A stretch of 64,000 nucleotides of DNA. Origin: Neoechinorhynchus agilis. Taxonomy: Eukaryota; Acanthocephala. Every line of letters begins with the position of its first letter. Position 1 is the first letter of the stretch. Where the stretch lies: NCBI GenBank assembly GCA_051530055.1, contig CM121342.1:5766001-5830000 (forward strand). Reading direction: 5' to 3'. Below the pieces are notes generated by a model. It worked only from the letters and a program-made list of their open reading frames with translations. It was not told where the DNA came from and did no database searches. Shown in pieces: positions 12,268 to 26,699 of the stretch. The position numbers were made by a program, and so were the translations under genes.

Positions 12268-12734
12268 CTTTATTCAAAATTTTCTCGTTCATGGATGATC
12301 TTTGATCCGTTTTTTTGAAATTGCGCGTATTTCACGGAAGAACTTTTAATTTTGCGAACGGTTTTCGAATGTTTGCTTATGGCCATTTAAAAAAATCGAA
12401 GGAATTTTAGTGAAATCTTGTTGTTTTTGGGCAATATAAAAGTGTTCTATTTATATTTCCATCAATTGTTTCGCCGTAAACAAACACGTTATGACCAGTC
12501 TCAAAAATTTTTCTTTATTTTTTTCATGCAAGATCACATTCGGGTGGAATGATATTCTTGTTGTTCGGATCAAACACCGAGACTCATTTTTATTGCTTAA
12601 TATTTCGTGAAAAAAATCCACCTCGTCATACATTGTTTCCGAAGAAAACAATGTCTAGTAAGCTTGATTTCTTCAATATGGAAGAAAAGTAAATAAAATT
12701 TAGTCTTATTTTATGTTGTATTTAGGCGTGTTCA
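12268..12734. promoter_or_regulatory. Divergent intergenic region, CWC25 and small plus-strand gene
   Basis: About 470 bp separate the CWC25 start (minus) from the start of a small plus-strand gene, so both promoters must lie here. Minus-strand ORFs of 66 aa (12451-12651) and about 38 aa (ATGGCCATAAG near 12384) have no recognisable content. An ATG at 12651 followed by a GTAAAT...TTTAG interval at 12688-12725 could be a 5' leader exon of the plus gene, but its frame does not join the ORF. Confidence 0.4.
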
Positions 12735-13091
12735 ATGAGCAATGAAGATTCGTCTAAATGGCGGATAATGGATAAAATTGAACAACAACGTGACCAGGTT
12801 CGTAACGCAGTGGGTCTAGCTCGTTATTTTCGACGGATGCGAGATGAAAGAAGAGCGTGCAATGAGCTACTTAAGTTGGTTCAAGAAGCGTGCGAGAGCA
12901 GAGACGATATTAGTCCAGAGATGGATCGGTATAAGCATTTATCCGAATCTGTTGAATATATGAAGACGTGGAATGAATCGGATAGGCGAATTCGTAAAAT
13001 GGATTGGACATACATTACCGTTGAACGTACAAATCGCCTGAGAACGTTAAAGAACTCGTGCGACGCTATGAAGAAAATATTAAATATGTGA
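12735..13091 (+). CDS. Hypothetical 118-aa charged helical protein
   Basis: A single open frame encodes MSNEDSSKWRIMDKIEQQRD and continues with a strongly charged, Arg/Glu-rich, probably alpha-helical sequence (YFRRMRDERRACNELLKL; ISPEMDRYKHLSESVEYMKT). No signal peptide, membrane segment or known motif is visible. The start is the first in-frame ATG after a possible acceptor at 12725. The 3' flank runs directly into the 111-bp array about 60 bp after the stop. It could be a real small gene or a terminal exon; I do not recognise it. Confidence 0.5.
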   Translation: MSNEDSSKWRIMDKIEQQRDQVRNAVGLARYFRRMRDERRACNELLKLVQEACESRDDISPEMDRYKHLSESVEYMKTWNESDRRIRKMDWTYITVERTNRLRTLKNSCDAMKKILNM

Positions 13092-13149
13092 AACAGTGAG
13101 AGTGGTCGAGTGCGATTTCTACTCGCTGAAACCAAGTGTGCCATCACAA

Positions 13150-14765
13150 TCTCAATGTGACGTAATGGCATCTATTCTCTGCAACAAGATATAAAATCAT
13201 CATGTTTGCGTGTTGAAATGGAAATATTACACGCGTTTCATTTGGGGGCAAAAGGTGCAATCTCAGTATGACGTAACGGCATCTATTCTCTGCAACAGGA
13301 TATAAAATCATCATGTTTGCGTGTTGAAATGGAAATATTACACGCGTTTCATTTGGGGGCAAAAGGTGCAATCTCAGTATGACGTAACGCAATCTATTCT
13401 CTGCAACAGGATATAAAATCATCATGTTTGCGTGTTGAAATGGAAATATTACACGCGTTTCATTTGGGGCAAAAGGTGCAATCTCAGTATGACGTAACGG
13501 CATCTATTCTCTGCAACAGGATATAAAATCATCATGTTTGCGTGTTGAAATGGAAATATTACACGCGTTTCATTGGGGCAAAAGGTGCAATCTCAGTATG
13601 ACGTAACGGCATCTATTCTCTGCAACAGGATATAAAATCATCATGTGTGCGTGTTGAAATGGAAATATTACACGCGTTTCATTTGGGGGCAAAAGGTGCA
13701 ATCTCAGTATGACGTAACGGCATCTATTCTCTGCAACAGGATATAAAATCATCATGTTTGCGTGTTGAAATGGAAATATTACACGCGTTTCATTTGGGGG
13801 CAAAAGGTGCAATCTCAGTATGACGTAACGGCATCTATTCTCTGCAACAGGATATAAAATCATCATGTTTGCGTGTTGAAATGGAAATATTACACGCGTT
13901 TCATTTGGGGGCAAAATGTGCAATCTCAGTATGACGTAACGGCATCTATTCTCTGCAACAGGATATAAAATCATCATGTTTGCGTGTTGAAATGGAAATA
14001 TTACACGCGTTTCATTTGGGGCAAAAGGTGCAATCTCAGTATGACGTAACGGCATCTATTCTCTGCAACAGGATATAAAATCATCATGTTTGCGTGTTGA
14101 AATGGAAATATTACAAGCGTATCATTTGGGGGGAAAAGGTGCAATCTCAGTATGACGTAACGGCATCTATTCTCTGCAACAGGATATAAAATCATCATAT
14201 GTGCGTGTTGAAATGGAAATATTACACGCGTTTCATTTGGGGGCAAAAGGTGCAATCTCAGTATGACGTAACGGCATCTATTCTCTGCAACAGGATATAA
14301 AATCATCATGTTTGCGTGTTGAAATGGAAATATTACACGCGTTTCATTTGGGGGCAAAAGGTGCAATCTCAGTATGACGTAACGGCATCTATTCTCTGCA
14401 ACAGGATACAAAATCATCATATGTGCGTGTTGAAATGGAAATATTACACGCGTTTCATTTGGGGGCAAAAGGTGCAATCTCAGTATGACGTAACGGCATC
14501 TATTCTCTGCAACAAGATATAAAATCATCATATGTGCGTGTTGAAATGGAAATATTACACGCGTTTCATCTGGGGGCAAAAGGTGCAATCTCAGTATGAC
14601 GTAACGGCATCTATTCTCTGCAACAGGATATTAAATCATCATGTGTACGTGTTGACATTTAAATATTACAGGCGTTTCATTTGGGGGCAAAATGTGCAAT
14701 CTCAGTATGACGTAATGTCATCTATTCTCTGCAACAGGATATAAAATCATCACGTATACGCGATG
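13150..14765. repeat. 111-bp tandem array, about 14 copies
   Basis: The phrase gacgtaacggcatctattct recurs every 111 bp, with copies over 95% alike in most of the block. Because 111 is a multiple of three, several frames stay open on both strands, producing long repetitive ORFs with a 37-aa period (NETRVIFPFQHANMMILYPV on the minus strand; LKWKYYTRFIWGQKVQSQYD on the plus). The ORFs break where single-base indels occur, which favours non-coding satellite. Confidence 0.92.
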
Positions 14766-14857
14766 AACTAAGCGAGCGATATTAAATAGTTGACTTGCAT
14801 AAGAAAAAAGAGCACTACCGACCACTACTTATATTACACGCGTTCACACTAACCCTC

Positions 14858-15724
14858 CTATTTTTCCTTTGTCTCGTCTGCGGCTTGTTTCTTGAGTTGA
14901 GATAGTAGACTGTATGATACGAGGGCAGATAAGAGATGAAAGGTGAGTTTTAAAGCGACTAAAGCACTGATCCACCACTGTTTTGTCGCTTCTTGAAACC
15001 GATGAGCACTCATAAAGATTGTGGCTAATTCGAGACTGGAAGCGAATAGATTTGACATAATGAGTTTCTGTTTGTCTTTTTCGAATAGAAGACACGATCC
15101 AGTGCTTGATTGGAACGATCGCCCGAGCAAAAGACATCCGGACAGTTTAATCAACGGAAGGCTCTGAGGGTCACTTGGTCGTCCGCCTAGCAACAGCATT
15201 ACATGCATGCTTGGCAGGCTTAAGTAAGCGAGAGCTTGAACTAACGAGATGAATCCATCGAGTCGTAAAAGTCGATTGGTCCACGTAGGACGATCAACGT
15301 AGTTATTTTGGCACTTTGACATATAATAAAAAATGGACAGTACAGCCATGTCCCCAACGACCAACAAAGTCGCGAGTTGCGCGTACTTATCGTGCCCGGC
15401 GACCGTGGACACTATGAAGACCACACCGACGCTTGCTACGAGCCGAGAGTAGATGTAGATGTGGTACGGTTGGATGTAAAAATCACGTTCGCGTTTGAAC
15501 ATCGCCAATGAGTACGTACTTAAAGAAACGATGTAACAGCCGGCTAGTGACGTCAGAGGTGATGTAACATTGAATGGCTGAGCGATTAACAAAAGTCCCA
15601 GCATAATATTGAATACTGCGTCCATTAAAAGCCACGCCCGGTGGCTCAGGAATACCGACAATAACGGCTTCGTTAGAATCGGAGCAAGAAATACGAAACG
15701 ATCAATCCGGTGAATAAGAGACAT
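14858..15724 (-). CDS. Multi-pass membrane protein with internal duplication, unrecognised
   Basis: An uninterrupted frame of 288 aa starts MSLIHRIDRFVFLAPILTKP. Hydropathy read by eye gives about eight membrane segments in two similar halves: WLLMDAVFNIMLGLLLIAQP in the first corresponds to LLRLDGFISLVQALAYLSLP in the second, and each is followed by a glycine-containing segment (LTSLAGCYIVSLS; LIKLSGCLLLGRS). The C-terminus is cytosolic-looking and Lys/Glu-rich (KKQAADETKEK). It lacks introns, unlike most neighbours. The TP53I11-like four-helix membrane fold came to mind, but there is no diagnostic motif. Substrate and location are unknown. Confidence 0.65.
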   Translation of the reverse strand: MSLIHRIDRFVFLAPILTKPLLSVFLSHRAWLLMDAVFNIMLGLLLIAQPFNVTSPLTSLAGCYIVSLSTYSLAMFKRERDFYIQPYHIYIYSRLVASVGVVFIVSTVAGHDKYAQLATLLVVGDMAVLSIFYYMSKCQNNYVDRPTWTNRLLRLDGFISLVQALAYLSLPSMHVMLLLGGRPSDPQSLPLIKLSGCLLLGRSFQSSTGSCLLFEKDKQKLIMSNLFASSLELATIFMSAHRFQEATKQWWISALVALKLTFHLLSALVSYSLLSQLKKQAADETKEK

Positions 15725-15774
15725 CTGAAAAACTAATTTTCGTTCGAAACAACGGAAAATCCGTCAAAAATATC

Positions 15775-16375
15775 CAATTATACACGGAAGAACACTGATG
15801 AATTCTAGTCATTTCGTACAAATAAACAAAACAGCTCACGAATTAGTGCTTAACAACACCGAAGCGAAAAAGATAAGATAATTCTGATAATTTTAACTCG
15901 CACTCCCCAAGAGATTTGCAATTATACACGGAAGAACACTGATGAATTCTGTTTAAAAACGTCATGTCCAAAACGAATCAGCAGGTGAAAACACGGAAGA
16001 ATCGAAGCCAATTGACAATTTTAACTCTCACTGCCCAAAAGATTTGCAAATATACACGGAAGAACACTGATGAATTCTAGTCATTTCGTACAAATAAACA
16101 AAACAGCTCACGAATTAGTGCTTAACAACACCGAAGCGAAAAAGATAAGATAATTCTGATAATTTAACTCGCACTCCCCAAGAGATTTGCGATTATACAC
16201 GGAAGAACACTGATGAATTCTGTTTAAAAACGTCACGTCCAAAACGAATCAGCAGGTGAAAACACGGAAGAACTAAAGCCAATTGACAATTTTAACTCTC
16301 ACTGCCCAAGATTTGCGATTATACACGGAAGAACACTGATGAATTCTGTTCAAAAACGTCATGTCCATTGGTTTA
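15775..16375. repeat. Tandem repeat with ~270-bp higher-order unit
   Basis: The phrase cggaagaacactgatgaatt occurs at about 15785, 15928, 16058, 16200 and 16327, with alternating spacing of roughly 143 and 128 bp. Two sub-units alternate: one continues with tagtcatttcgtac, the other with gtttaaaaacgtca. It lies upstream of the first RAB2 gene. Confidence 0.85.
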
Positions 16376-16681
16376 TTTGGTTCTAAAAAACCCGGAAGCG
16401 AAACGATAAAGTTAATTTGAGTGCCCACTCCTGGGATCAAAACCTATTAGTCGTCTGCCTGTATTTTTTTCCCTATTAACGATTTCTAGAACAGCTTTTT
16501 CTTTAGTGAAACGTCTTGAAGTGGCACTTTGAGGGCTCTTTAAAATTTGTTTGACTGACGGCATCAAAAGCAGCGAACTAAAGTTAAACAAATCGATTTC
16601 TGCTTGTTTTTTTAAAAGACCCCGGAAGAACGGTTTTTCGTTTCCTCGTTAAAGTTCACATTCTGCGTTAAAAAATTGGTA

Positions 16682-19080
<2,399 letters not shown>

Positions 19081-19081
19081 T

Positions 19082-19355
19082 TCAGTTTATTTTATTACAC
19101 TTTTTGTTACACAACAACAAAACGCTGAAAACAATCATTACCGTCCACGAAGAAGAGCTTCCCTCAGTGGTCACGACCACAGACGCTGATTTTTCCTCTT
19201 TTCTGTGGCGAGACCAATGTTTTGGCGTAGGAAGGCACCAGCTCCACTCGGTAACTCCTTCGTAAATCCAAGTGCCGAGCGCACCAACCGCGTGAGACCT
19301 TCTCAGTTCTTTATATTTCGCAACCTTTCGGTCCTCCGCGGCAGTAGCCACTTAA
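19082..19355 (-). mobile_element. LINE 3'-end fragment
   Basis: The minus strand encodes AAEDRKVAKYKELRRSH and SWCLPTPKHWSRHRKEEKSA, matching the C-terminus of the longer LINE at 22.5 kb about 90% at DNA level, but without the segment coding for VFIPFGEGW. The 3' flank is AT-rich. It lies between the two RAB2 genes. A 5'-truncated copy of a non-LTR retrotransposon is the simplest reading. Confidence 0.8.
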
Positions 19356-19359
19356 CCCG

Positions 19360-19807
19360 GAGAAAGCACTAAAAACAAAAATTCAGTAAAAGAATCAACT
19401 TAAGCTGGCTTCATTTCCTAGTTAAATTGCAATATTCTGGCGGAAGGAAAAGGAGGACCCTTCGTGATAATCCTCGGAAAAAAGTATAGACGTCGAAAAA
19501 GTTGCATAAATATACGTTTCAGGATCTCACCGAGAAGATTTAATTGCTAAGCTTCATTCGATACTTTCAAATCGTAAGACAACCTTTATTTTGGTAGAGC
19601 AAAAATTAAATGGGTTCCAATGGTAATCTGGACGAAATCATTCTTTGATTTTTTTGTTAGTCATAGATTAGTTTTATTTTGAACATGTGCGACTTTATAT
19701 TCTTTAAGACTGTTTATTTTTTGTATTTTCCGTATCTTCGATTTTGCTTTTCCTAAGAATTTTATTTCATAATTTTTTTTGGGAACTTCGTTACCACAAT
19801 TTAAGAT
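19360..19807. promoter_or_regulatory. Upstream region of RAB2 copy 2
   Basis: About 450 bp with no coding frame. It should contain the promoter and 5' leader of the second RAB2 gene; I cannot point to a specific element. Confidence 0.35.
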
Positions 19808-20650
<843 letters not shown>

Positions 20651-20814
20651 CTACCTGCGGAACGTACTGTTGCAATGAGCGATCAAAATTAAATAAATCT
20701 AGCCTTGAGTTTGAATCCGTTTGGAGTTTTAATAAACAGTCGAAAGTAATCGACTACTTGAGCTTCTAACGTCTCATTCCAAATTTTTCTTATGTGCCCG
20801 TGATCTTACTCTTC

Positions 20815-21760
20815 CATCTCGTTAAACTCTAACGAAATTATACATAAAAGATTTCTGCACCAATCACAAACTTTAATTGAACTTCTCTAAATGCTTCGAA
20901 ATGATCCCCTCTCAATCTCCCGCAACTTCACATCCTTCCCCGATCTTCCAGATAGTCATCTCACTCAGAATTTTGAGATTCCAATTTCAATCAAATCTGA
21001 ATTGGGCCCACCTTTAAAATTTACCTCCTTAAAAGCCTCCTCCATTTATTAATCCTTTCGCTCGATCTCTCCAAATTTTACTTCAGCGTCGTATCACGGA
21101 GAAGAGTGTCTAAGATTTGCACAGTTGATTTTCCTTCGTTCAATGAATGCCTTTATAAAATTTTAATAAAACAATCAAAACTTCTCTATTTTTACAAAAT
21201 TTTATTCCATTGCCCAATCTTCTCTCTCGGATATCAAGACCCGAAATGAACCTGCGGAAAGATCCAACCTCATAAACTCTGCTCTGATCAAACCCGTAAT
21301 CCACTCCAAAATCAACATTCATTCAACAAATCAGAACTCGAATGCTCCGGCGGACCCAAAGTTGCATGGATTCTCTTGTTAATTAACAAATAAACGTTTT
21401 ATTATTAAATACTCGGAAAAGATGGCCAAACAACAAAAGGGAACTGCACCGGTCGCCGCTACGATTGCCCTGAAAATTAGTAGACAAAATGGACTCTGGT
21501 GGAAGATCCAGAATCGGCGGAGATTGAGTTCCAATGACCGCTGCAATCGTCAGTGCTCACCATCTTCTCAACTTCTGGTTTTTCCAGGAAACGAAATGGA
21601 CCTGCGGAAAGATCCAACCTCATAAACTCTCCTCTGATCAAACCCGTAATCCACTCCAAAATCAACATTCAATTAACAAATCAGAACTCGAGTGCTCCGG
21701 CGGACATCTGAGGAAGCCAAGGTTTTGGATCACGCGACCCTCGCTAACATTCGTCTGTTC
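20815..21760 (+). repeat. Inverted-duplicate segment, partner of 43.6-46.6 kb, with 1.3 units of a 350-bp repeat
   Basis: From about 20820 to 21240 this is the reverse complement of 46190-46625 with few differences (shared markers: tcaatctcccgcaacttc; cggagaagagtgtctaag). It is followed at about 21245-21710 by somewhat more than one copy of the 350-bp unit that is repeated seven times in the partner. The unit's ORF starts MAKQQKGTAPVAATIAL at 21422. The right end (gaggaagccaaggttttgga, 21711) matches a relic at about 60960-60980. Confidence 0.85.
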
Positions 21761-22042
21761 TACTTTTCATGATGGAAAGCAATAGAATGAATCGAACTTG
21801 ATTGATTTCTCACTCAGACAGCCAACGACCCTCCAAAAAAATTATCATTCCTGCTCACTTCACGAGTGCCATTTCTTTCGTTTTGTTTTTATCAGGAATT
21901 TCTTATAGGCAAATTCCTATCTCTCACTATTGATTCTATTGATTTTAACTGTGATTTCCTTTTTAAGAAAGGGGGATCTTTCGGAAGGACGAGAGTGCTA
22001 TTGGGGGTATTTTATTTGCTACGAATGCTTTTATCAATAAAG

Positions 22043-22462
22043 ATGACATCCGAGACACCTTCGGGTATCCACCTCACCGAATCGGCATGGAATCGTTTGA
22101 CGAAACGACCGGATAACCTCATGCGAACCCAAGAAACTGAATCTCAATTTGAACAAGAGGCCTATAGACACCTCAGAAACGAATATCTAACAAAACTTCG
22201 TGAACAAGAGCGATATTTAGGCACGGTTCAGCGAGCGAGTTCAGAAACTCTTGATAGCCGAATAAAATCATTAGAGAATCGGATTTTGAGGTCCGATTGC
22301 TCTATTTGTGACATTGAACACGCTGAACTCAAGAGCTGCTTACAATCGAATCAAGGGAGGTCGTTGGAATGCCACGGACTTTCAAATAAGTTCATTGATT
22401 GTGTCAATGAATACAGAAAACGAGTTGCCGAACAAGATTCATCGAATGATTTGGGCTTTTAA
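22043..22462 (+). CDS. MICOS complex subunit of the MIC19/MIC25 (CHCHD3/6) type
   Basis: The 140-aa frame from the ATG at 22043 begins MTSETPSGIHLTESAWNRLT, matching the family's GIRLSENVIDRM block, then a charged coiled-coil (FEQEAYRHLRNEYLTKLREQ), and ends with a CHCH domain: two CX9C motifs, C-DIEHAELKS-C and C-HGLSNKFID-C. These proteins sit on the inner mitochondrial membrane facing the intermembrane space and hold crista junctions in the MICOS complex; the cysteines form two disulphides through the MIA40 pathway. The protein is much shorter than human CHCHD3 (227 aa): the coiled-coil is reduced and the N-terminal myristoylation signal (MGGT) is missing. The open frame extends upstream to 21866 without resemblance to the family, so the internal ATG is preferred. 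Confidence 0.82.
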   Translation: MTSETPSGIHLTESAWNRLTKRPDNLMRTQETESQFEQEAYRHLRNEYLTKLREQERYLGTVQRASSETLDSRIKSLENRILRSDCSICDIEHAELKSCLQSNQGRSLECHGLSNKFIDCVNEYRKRVAEQDSSNDLGF

Positions 22463-22509
22463 AAATAATCGATTTTTAGTTGAAAAGGAAACTTTAATTG
22501 CCAAATTTT

Positions 22510-24530
22510 CACCGGTTACACACACAACAACAAAACGCTAAAAACAATCATTACCGTCCACGAAGAGCTTCCCTCAGTGGTCGCGACCACAGACGCTGAT
22601 TTTTCCTCTTTTCTGTGGCGAGACCAATGTTTTGGCGTAGGAAGGCACCAGCTCGTGTATTTCCTGGGCCTGGAGTCTATTCGGTAACTCCTTCGTAAAT
22701 CCAAGTGCCGATCGCACCAACCCTCTCCAAAAGGTATAAAAACGTGAGACCTTCTCAGTTCTTTATATTTCGCAACCTTTCGGTCCTCCGCGGCAGACCC
22801 GTGGCGTCCCAGAGAAGACGTTTGCCTTCTCGCCAAGGGAATACGGTGACGTCATCCGGACTACCATCCAGCCTACACAGGTTGCTTAACTCTAAAATGT
22901 TTTGGGACGATCCCCCTTAATTTGTTGCAAACAAGACCATATCTCTCCCAGTGGATCCACGATCATTCCACACCGGCAACGATATTCGACACAAATCGGT
23001 AGACCAAATCTGAGGGACACGTCGATCCGAACTGCTTCGTCTACGAGGAGTGTTCCCATGGACGCAATGAGTAAGGATTCTAACCATGCTGCCGATTCTC
23101 TTGTAGCGACTGCCAGCAATCTAGTCCGGTCGACCTCGTCGCGAGAGCCTGAAAGGCGACTGAAGGTTAATCCGAGATAGACTGTTTCATTCACGGGAAC
23201 TTGGTTCTAATCCGTCCTGGACCGCTGCTAGAAATTCGTCCGCTAAACAGAACTTGGGTCCCAATATAAGTTTTACCAGATTCCGACTCTCTTCGAATGA
23301 TCCTAAAAACGCGGACAACGACATATCTACAGTTTTTCGATTACCCAAGCAACCAGACGATACAGGCAATGAAGCTTGTCGCCAGGCCTCGTCTGATAGC
23401 TGGATATTTAAAATGTGCACAAGACACGCCCTCACAATGTCATCGAGCTTCTTTAACTTATCGACGTGCTTGAAGAAGGAAGCAGTGCGCAGTTTATAAA
23501 GTAGTTTCGGGATAAAGATTGTATTCTTGATCATGAATAGAGCCTCGTGTGATCGCACAGCATCGTGATGTTCGGGAGTAGATGGTCGATTTCATTTTCC
23601 ACATTAGAATCAAAAGCGCAGCTCCGTAAAAGACTTAGCCGGTCAAGAGTGATCAATTCTAGACCGGGTGCCAGATTTCTGAAACCTTTGACGATTTCGC
23701 TCTGCGATGACTCGTCCTCGATGTTCATTACCAACAGTTCGCATTTCCCTGCATTGAGTTCAACGCCCATCTTCGAGGTCTCCCTAATCAGTGTCTCCAA
23801 ATCGCGTAGTACAACGGAGGGATCACCTCCGAGCGTAGCGTCATCCAAGTACCAAGCGTTGAAGCTGGAATGGAGACAGTGCGCTATTGGATTTACTGTT
23901 AGGGAGAATGTGATTGGACCGAGAAGATCTCCTTGCTGCACTCGTCCCGTTGGCATTAAGAAAATACTGGGCTTCTGGTACGTGACTCAAACAGAGCGGT
24001 ACGGTGAATGAAATTGAAGGCATTTGTAAAGTCGCACTTCAAAATCACACACGGCGTTGAACTATTGGTGATGAACTGGCGGAGTGCGTGAACAATGGCT
24101 TCGGACCCGCAGGGTGTGCAGCATTCCAGTTGGACCGGGCGAAGTTGCTGCCCTATCCCTTCTGCAATACTCTTGCAAAGGATTTTACCTGCAAGCCAAC
24201 GGCGATGGGACAGATCCCACCAGTCTTTTTGTTCAAAGCGCACAAAGATGCGCAAAAAAATAACTCAAATGCCCGCGGATGTAAACTTTCTTCGATGAAA
24301 AGGTCGACAAAGATGGGTAGCAAGGGAGCGAGATGATATCCTTAAGGTGCTGAGGACGAAGCCCATCGAGACCATGGCCAGAACAATTGGCGAAGGAGGA
24401 TATGGCCATTCTCAGTTCAACTGTCAAAGTGGAGTGTCTTTGAGGGACGAAACATGTAGGAATTCCTATTTGAGTTGAACCTTGCGGATGGTGAATGGAA
24501 TGACTCATATCGAGAGAAAATCGATATCGA
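22510..24530 (-). mobile_element. Decayed LINE (non-LTR retrotransposon) reverse transcriptase, copy A
   Basis: On the minus strand, pieces in successive frames give a non-LTR reverse transcriptase in the right order: GHGLDGLRPQHLKDI (24.4 kb), ECCTPCGSEAIVHALRQF and KCDFTNAFNFIHR (motif A, about 24.05 kb), GRVQQGDLLGPITFS (motif B, 23.94 kb), WYLDDATLGG (catalytic YxDD box, 23.86 kb), thumb ELNAGKCELLVMN, then SDEAWRQASLPVSSG, a Cys-containing stretch CRCGMIVDPLG, and the C-terminal AAEDRKVAKYKELRRSHVFI. Several frameshifts interrupt the protein, so the copy is dead. No endonuclease domain is seen and the 5' end is truncated near 24.53 kb. The 3' end lies about 50 bp past the MIC19-like stop. 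The widespread animal LINE group with this C-terminal AAERKVAKY block is known; I do not assign a clade. Confidence 0.85.
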
Positions 24531-24564
24531 GATGGTAAATTTTGACTTGTGGTGAAGATTCATT

Positions 24565-26110
24565 TTTTGACTTGGGAATAAAACCTATCGTTTCTTCGGA
24601 GAATATTTCAAAAGATTTGGATGCGTTATTTACAGGGATATAAGATTTAAAGTTGTACAGAAAAAAAAAGATTTATTTGGTTGAAGAAGGACGTTTTATC
24701 AGTCTCAAGCCTTTGAACAAAAAAAAGAATTACAATGCGAACCTGAGCCGTATAAAATTAAAAGGAAATGATTATTATTGGGAATAAACCTATCTTTTCT
24801 TCGGAGAATATTTCAAAAGATTTGGAGCGTTATTTACAGGGATATAAGATTTAAAGTTGTACAGAAAAAAAAGATTTATTTGGTTGAAGAAGGACGTTTT
24901 ATCAGTCTCAAGCCTTTGAACAAAAAAAAGAATTACAATGCGAACCTGAGCCGTATAAAATTAAAAGGAAATGATTATCATTGGGAATAAAACCTATCTT
25001 TTCTTCGGAGAATATTTCAAAAGATTTGGATGCGTTATTTACAGGGATATAAGATTTAAAGTTGTACAGAAAAAAAAGATTTATTTGGTTGAAGAAGGAC
25101 GTTTTATCAGTCTCAAGCCTTTGAACAAAAAAAGAATTACAATGCGAACCTGAGCCGTATAAAATTAAAAGGAAATGATTATTATTGGGAATAAAACCTA
25201 TCGTTTCTTCGGAGAATATTTCAAAAGATTTGGATGCGTTATTTACAGGGATATAAGATTTAAAGTTGTACAGAAAAAAAGATTTATTTGGTTGAAGAAG
25301 GACGTTTTATCAGTCTCAAGCCTTTGAACAAAAAAAAGAATTACAATGCGAACCTGGGCCGTATAAAATTAAAAGGAAATGATTATTATTGGGAATAAAA
25401 CCTATCTTTTCTTCGGAGAATATTTCAAAAGATTTGGATGCGTTATTTACAGGGATATAAGATTTAAAGTTGTACAGAAAAAAAAGATTTATTTGGTTGA
25501 AGAAGGACGTTTTATCAGTCTCAAGCCTTTGAACAAAAAAAAGAATTACAATGCGAACCTGGGCCGTATAAAATTAAAAGGAAATGATTATTATTGGGAA
25601 TAAACCTATCGTTTCTTCGGAGAATATTTCAAAAGATTTGGATGCGTTATTTACAGGGATATAAGATTTAAAGTTGTACAGAAAAAAGATTTATTTGGTT
25701 GAAGAAGGACGTTTTATCAGTCTCAAGCCTTTGAACAAAAAAAAGAATTACAATGCGAACCTGAGCCGTATAAAATTAAAAGGAAATGATTATTATTGGG
25801 AATAAAACCTATCTTTTCTTCGGAGAATATTTCAAAAGATTTGGATGCGTTATTTACAGGGATATAAGATTTAAAGTTGTACAGAAAAAAAAGATTTATT
25901 TGGTTGAAGAAGGACGTTTTATCAGTCTCAAGCCTTTGAACAAAAAAAAGAATTACAATGCGAACCTGGGCCGTATAAAATTAAAAGGAAATGATTATTA
26001 TTGGGAATAAAACCTATCTTTTCTTCGGAGAATATTTCAAAAGATTTGGATGCGTTATTTACAGGGATATAAGATTTAAAGTTGTACAGAAAAAAAAAGA
26101 TTTATTTGGT
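24565..26110. repeat. ~204-bp tandem array, eight copies
   Basis: The phrase gggaataaaacctatc recurs at about 24574, 24780, 24983, 25187, 25391, 25596, 25798 and 26003. Copies differ mainly in A-run length. A 74-aa frame (MIIIGNKTYLFFGEYFKRFG...) appears in several copies but is broken in others by the A-run changes, so the array is most likely non-coding. Confidence 0.93.
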
Positions 26111-26144
26111 TGTCTCAAATCTTTAAACCTTTTTAGGTGACCGG

Positions 26145-26444
26145 ATGAGGCGGGCAAAACTCAATAGAAATTCATTTAAGAATTTCGATCAAAATCCTTC
26201 AAAAAAGAATAGAGTGATCATTCGATGTGTTTCGAAATATCTCAATATTTCGACTTCTTCGATTCATGAAAACGGTTTTAAATTAACTCAAAAAATAAAA
26301 GAAAGTCGCATTGAACGCGCCTATTCTTTTATCAGCAGGACAGAGAAAAAATTATTGGGGAAGATTGGCATCTCAAGATTTTGTCAATTAACAAAGAAAA
26401 GGATTCATGTATCTTTGATTCTCCCCATGAGCACTCGAGATTGA
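26145..26444 (+). CDS. Hypothetical 99-aa basic ORF after the 204-bp array
   Basis: The frame follows a plausible splice acceptor (tttttag at about 26130-26136) at the point where the array ends, and codes for a Lys/Arg-rich protein (MRRAKLNRNSFKNFDQNPSK; KLTQKIKESRIERAYSFISR). No motif is recognised. It may be a terminal exon whose upstream exons were displaced by the array, or a chance frame. Confidence 0.3.
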   Translation: MRRAKLNRNSFKNFDQNPSKKNRVIIRCVSKYLNISTSSIHENGFKLTQKIKESRIERAYSFISRTEKKLLGKIGISRFCQLTKKRIHVSLILPMSTRD

Positions 26445-26699
26445 TTCCAGTACTTCTTTAGAGATTTGTTGAGAGATTTGATGAATATTTCTTTTTTTAG
26501 GTAAAAGTTGAGAGTGGATTAAAAAAATCAGAACGAACTTTTGATTGACGTCATTTCGTGTGACGTAACGATGGCGCGCGCCGAAATTACTAAATTGATG
26601 AAGTTTGGCGATAGCGAGAAATTACGAACAAAATAACGTCTTTAAAATGATAATTCGAATTTTCTATAAAGCATTGAAACTTTAAGAGAGGCAAAAAGA

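Noticed and set aside
15775-16375. Hammerhead core in the repeat (actgatgaattc)
   Set aside because: CTGATGA is present, but no GAAA with matching stem II, and no stem I or III partners, occur at workable distance.
24565-26110. Repeated 74-aa ORF as a duplicated exon with KOW-like motif
   Set aside because: Length changes in A runs break the frame in about half of the units, and no splice sites flank them consistently.
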